Positions 13,343-14,515 of a DNA stretch of 14,515 bases are shown piece after piece. Position 1 is the stretch's first letter. Every line of letters begins with the position of its first letter. Source of the stretch: DHVE2 group archaeon (GTDB taxonomy: Archaea; Thermoplasmatota; Thermoplasmata; Thermoplasmatales; Aciduliprofundaceae); contig JALWEL010000055.1 in assembly GCA_027014065.1 (NCBI GenBank), positions 1-14,515 on the forward strand, written 5' to 3'. Below the pieces are notes generated by a model, which worked only from the letters and a program-made list of their open reading frames with translations, did not search any database and was not told where the DNA came from. A program made the position numbers and the translations under genes.

Positions 13343-13780
13343 ATGAATCTGCTTATGGGAATAGGCAACGAGATGCGGGGTGACGACGGCATAGGGGTTT
13401 ACGTGGCGAGAAACTTCAAAAAGGAAGGCTGGGAAGTAATCGTGGCGGGGCAGGTTCCGGAGGATTTTACATCCGATATAAAAAAATTGCATCCCTATAA
13501 GCTGGTACTGGTGGACGCCGCACTTATGGGTTTGGAGCCGGGAGCAATTCGGGTAGTGCCCATTGAAAAGATACCATCGGTTGCGTTCAGCACCCACGGG
13601 ATGCCCCTTTCATTTTTCATCTCATACCTTCGGGAATTCGTTGGCGAAATCGTGCTCATCGGGATTCAACCAAAGATCATGGAATTCGGAGCGAGCATTT
13701 CACCCGAGGTCATGGAAGCAGGAGAAAAATTGCTTAGGATTCTCCAATCCGGTGCGGAAAAAGAAATAAAAATATTATGA
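13343..13780 (+). CDS. [NiFe]-hydrogenase maturation protease (HycI/HyaD family)
   Basis: An endopeptidase that removes the C-terminal extension of a [NiFe]-hydrogenase large subunit after nickel insertion. The 145-residue protein opens with the family signature GIGNEMRGDDGIGVYVA. The three nickel-sensing ligands match E. coli HycI: D15 in GDDGIG (HycI Asp16), D58 in VLVDAALMG (Asp62) and H85 in STHGMPL (His90). The IGIQPKIMEFGASISPEV segment is also family-typical. Its length is close to HycI and the F420-reducing hydrogenase proteases. The ATG at 13343 has a GGAGATGA ribosome site 6 bp upstream. hypC and hypD follow on the same strand but with a separate promoter. The hydrogenase it serves is not in the window. 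Confidence 0.93.
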   Translation: MNLLMGIGNEMRGDDGIGVYVARNFKKEGWEVIVAGQVPEDFTSDIKKLHPYKLVLVDAALMGLEPGAIRVVPIEKIPSVAFSTHGMPLSFFISYLREFVGEIVLIGIQPKIMEFGASISPEVMEAGEKLLRILQSGAEKEIKIL

Positions 13781-13832
13781 AAAAGACTCTGTTTTAACGA
13801 AAATTAAAAATTTAAAAACGAAAATCGCAACA

Positions 13833-13840
13833 TTTATTAA
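13833..13840 (+). promoter_or_regulatory. TATA box of hypCD
   Basis: TTTATTAA is centred about 26 bp before the hypC ATG at 13863, implying a leaderless hypCD transcript. The AT-rich stretch 13781-13862 shows no gene. Confidence 0.6.
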
Positions 13841-13862
13841 GGATAAGGGCATTATATTATCG

Positions 13863-14084
13863 ATGTGTCTTGCAGTACCCGGAAAGATAGTGGAAATTAA
13901 CGGTAACACGGCGGTGGTAGATTACGGCGGGGTGAAGAGGGAGGCGAGGATAGATTTCATCCCCGATGCGAAGGTTGGAGATTACGTCATCGTGCACACG
14001 GGCTTCGCCATAGAAAAAGTTCGAGAGGTGGATGCGTTAAAGAGCATAGATGCTTGGTCGTTGATTCTGGGGGAGCCCGAATGA
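13863..14084 (+). CDS. hypC: Hydrogenase maturation chaperone HypC
   Basis: A 73-residue chaperone. It binds HypD and carries the Fe(CN)2CO group to the hydrogenase large-subunit precursor. The N-terminal MCLAVPGKIV supplies the essential Cys2 that becomes available after methionine removal. The conserved histidine is H45 in VIVHTGFAIEKV. GGVKREARIDFIP and the compact beta-barrel length are as expected. The start is fixed by Cys2. There is no Shine-Dalgarno, which fits a leaderless mRNA. The stop overlaps the hypD start by 4 bp (ATGA), matching the usual gene order and the HypC-HypD partnership. Confidence 0.96.
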   Translation: MCLAVPGKIVEINGNTAVVDYGGVKREARIDFIPDAKVGDYVIVHTGFAIEKVREVDALKSIDAWSLILGEPE

Positions 14085-14515
14085 ATGAGAAAAATGTAGC
14101 GAAAAAAATACTCAAAGAAATTTTTCAAATCGCCAAAGATATAGAAAGAGAAGTTCGATTCATGGATGTTTGCGGAACCCACGAGGACACAATAACTCGT
14201 GGAGGAATAAGGGCGTTGCTTCCGGAGAACGTGAAGATAATCGCGGGCCCCGGGTGCCCGGTGTGCATCACTCCAGTGGAAGATATCGTTGCCATGATGG
14301 AAATCACCAAGAAAAAGGATATGATAGTTACAACCTTCGGGGACATGTACCGAATTCCCACCCCCATGGGAAGCTTTGCGAATCTGAAACAGGAAGGTTA
14401 CGATATTCGTGTTGTTTATTCAATATACGATTCTTACAAATTTGCCCTCAAAGAAAAAAAGTTAGTTGTGCATTTTTCCCCGGGCTTCGAGACAACCACG
14501 GCCCCAACCGCGGGA
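14081..14515 (+). CDS. hypD: Hydrogenase maturation factor HypD (5' part, cut by window end)
   Basis: A Fe-S scaffold protein on which, with HypC, the Fe(CN)2CO unit of [NiFe]-hydrogenase is assembled. The first 145 codons are visible and the frame is open to the last base, so this is truncation by the window and not by mutation. Signature motifs are present: FMDVCGTHE (C31), LLPENVKIIAGPGCPVC (C59 and C62), TTFGDMYRIPTPMGS, YDIRVVYSIYD and HFSPGFETTTAPTAG. The Fe-S cluster cysteines lie in the missing C-terminal part. The ATG at 14081 overlaps the hypC stop (ATGA). hypE or hydrogenase structural genes may follow beyond the window, which is an inference from common gene order. Confidence 0.96.
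   Translation, partial: MNEKNVAKKILKEIFQIAKDIEREVRFMDVCGTHEDTITRGGIRALLPENVKIIAGPGCPVCITPVEDIVAMMEITKKKDMIVTTFGDMYRIPTPMGSFANLKQEGYDIRVVYSIYDSYKFALKEKKLVVHFSPGFETTTAPTAG

Noticed and set aside
1..14515. tRNA, rRNA or transposable elements
   Set aside because: No cloverleaf, rRNA block, transposase gene or terminal inverted repeats could be seen. Intergenic gaps are about 140 bp or less.

Overview
The window is compact archaeal chromosome. TATA-like boxes sit about 25 bp upstream of many start codons, implying leaderless transcripts. Shine-Dalgarno sites of the GAGGTGA type precede many of the other genes. The content is archaeal too: an archaeal-type tRNA methylthiotransferase, KaiC-like RecA ATPases, a COG1395-type regulator, a two-subunit class I fumarase and a [NiFe]-hydrogenase maturation set. 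The protein style suggests a Thermoplasmatota-related euryarchaeote, perhaps close to Aciduliprofundum. That placement is an impression from the sequence and was not tested by a search. No tRNA, rRNA, CRISPR array or transposase is visible, and no gene-free stretch exceeds 300 bp.

Layout. Positions 1-137 hold a structured tandem-repeat region and the start of the methylthiotransferase gene (138-1355, +). Next come three minus-strand genes in the order mscS (3820-2993), folP-like (2969-1788) and a zinc-ribbon protein (1791-1339). A 101-bp divergent promoter region separates mscS from two overlapping KaiC-like ATPase genes (3922-5402, +), followed by a zinc-ribbon gene (5437-5829, +). From 10283 down to 5830 on the minus strand lie an S9 peptidase coupled to an alpha/beta hydrolase, a COG1395-like regulator coupled to a degenerate TraB-like protein, and a small zinc-finger protein. 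The plus strand resumes with the two fumarase subunits (10376-11803) and a secreted, membrane-anchored protein (11905-12471). A pair of small membrane proteins (13226-12585, minus) is divergent from a hydrogenase maturation protease (13343-13780, +), which is followed by hypC and a hypD cut by the window end (13863-14515, +).

How the genes fit together. The right end is a hydrogenase maturation locus: HypC and HypD build and carry the Fe(CN)2CO precursor, and the protease trims the large subunit after nickel insertion. The fumarase belongs to central carbon metabolism. The peptidase/hydrolase pair fits a peptide-consuming heterotroph. The least explained parts are the KaiC-like pair, in which the second member lacks the usual acidic pair after Walker A; the two small membrane proteins, which appear to share a core motif; and the structured repeats at the left end.
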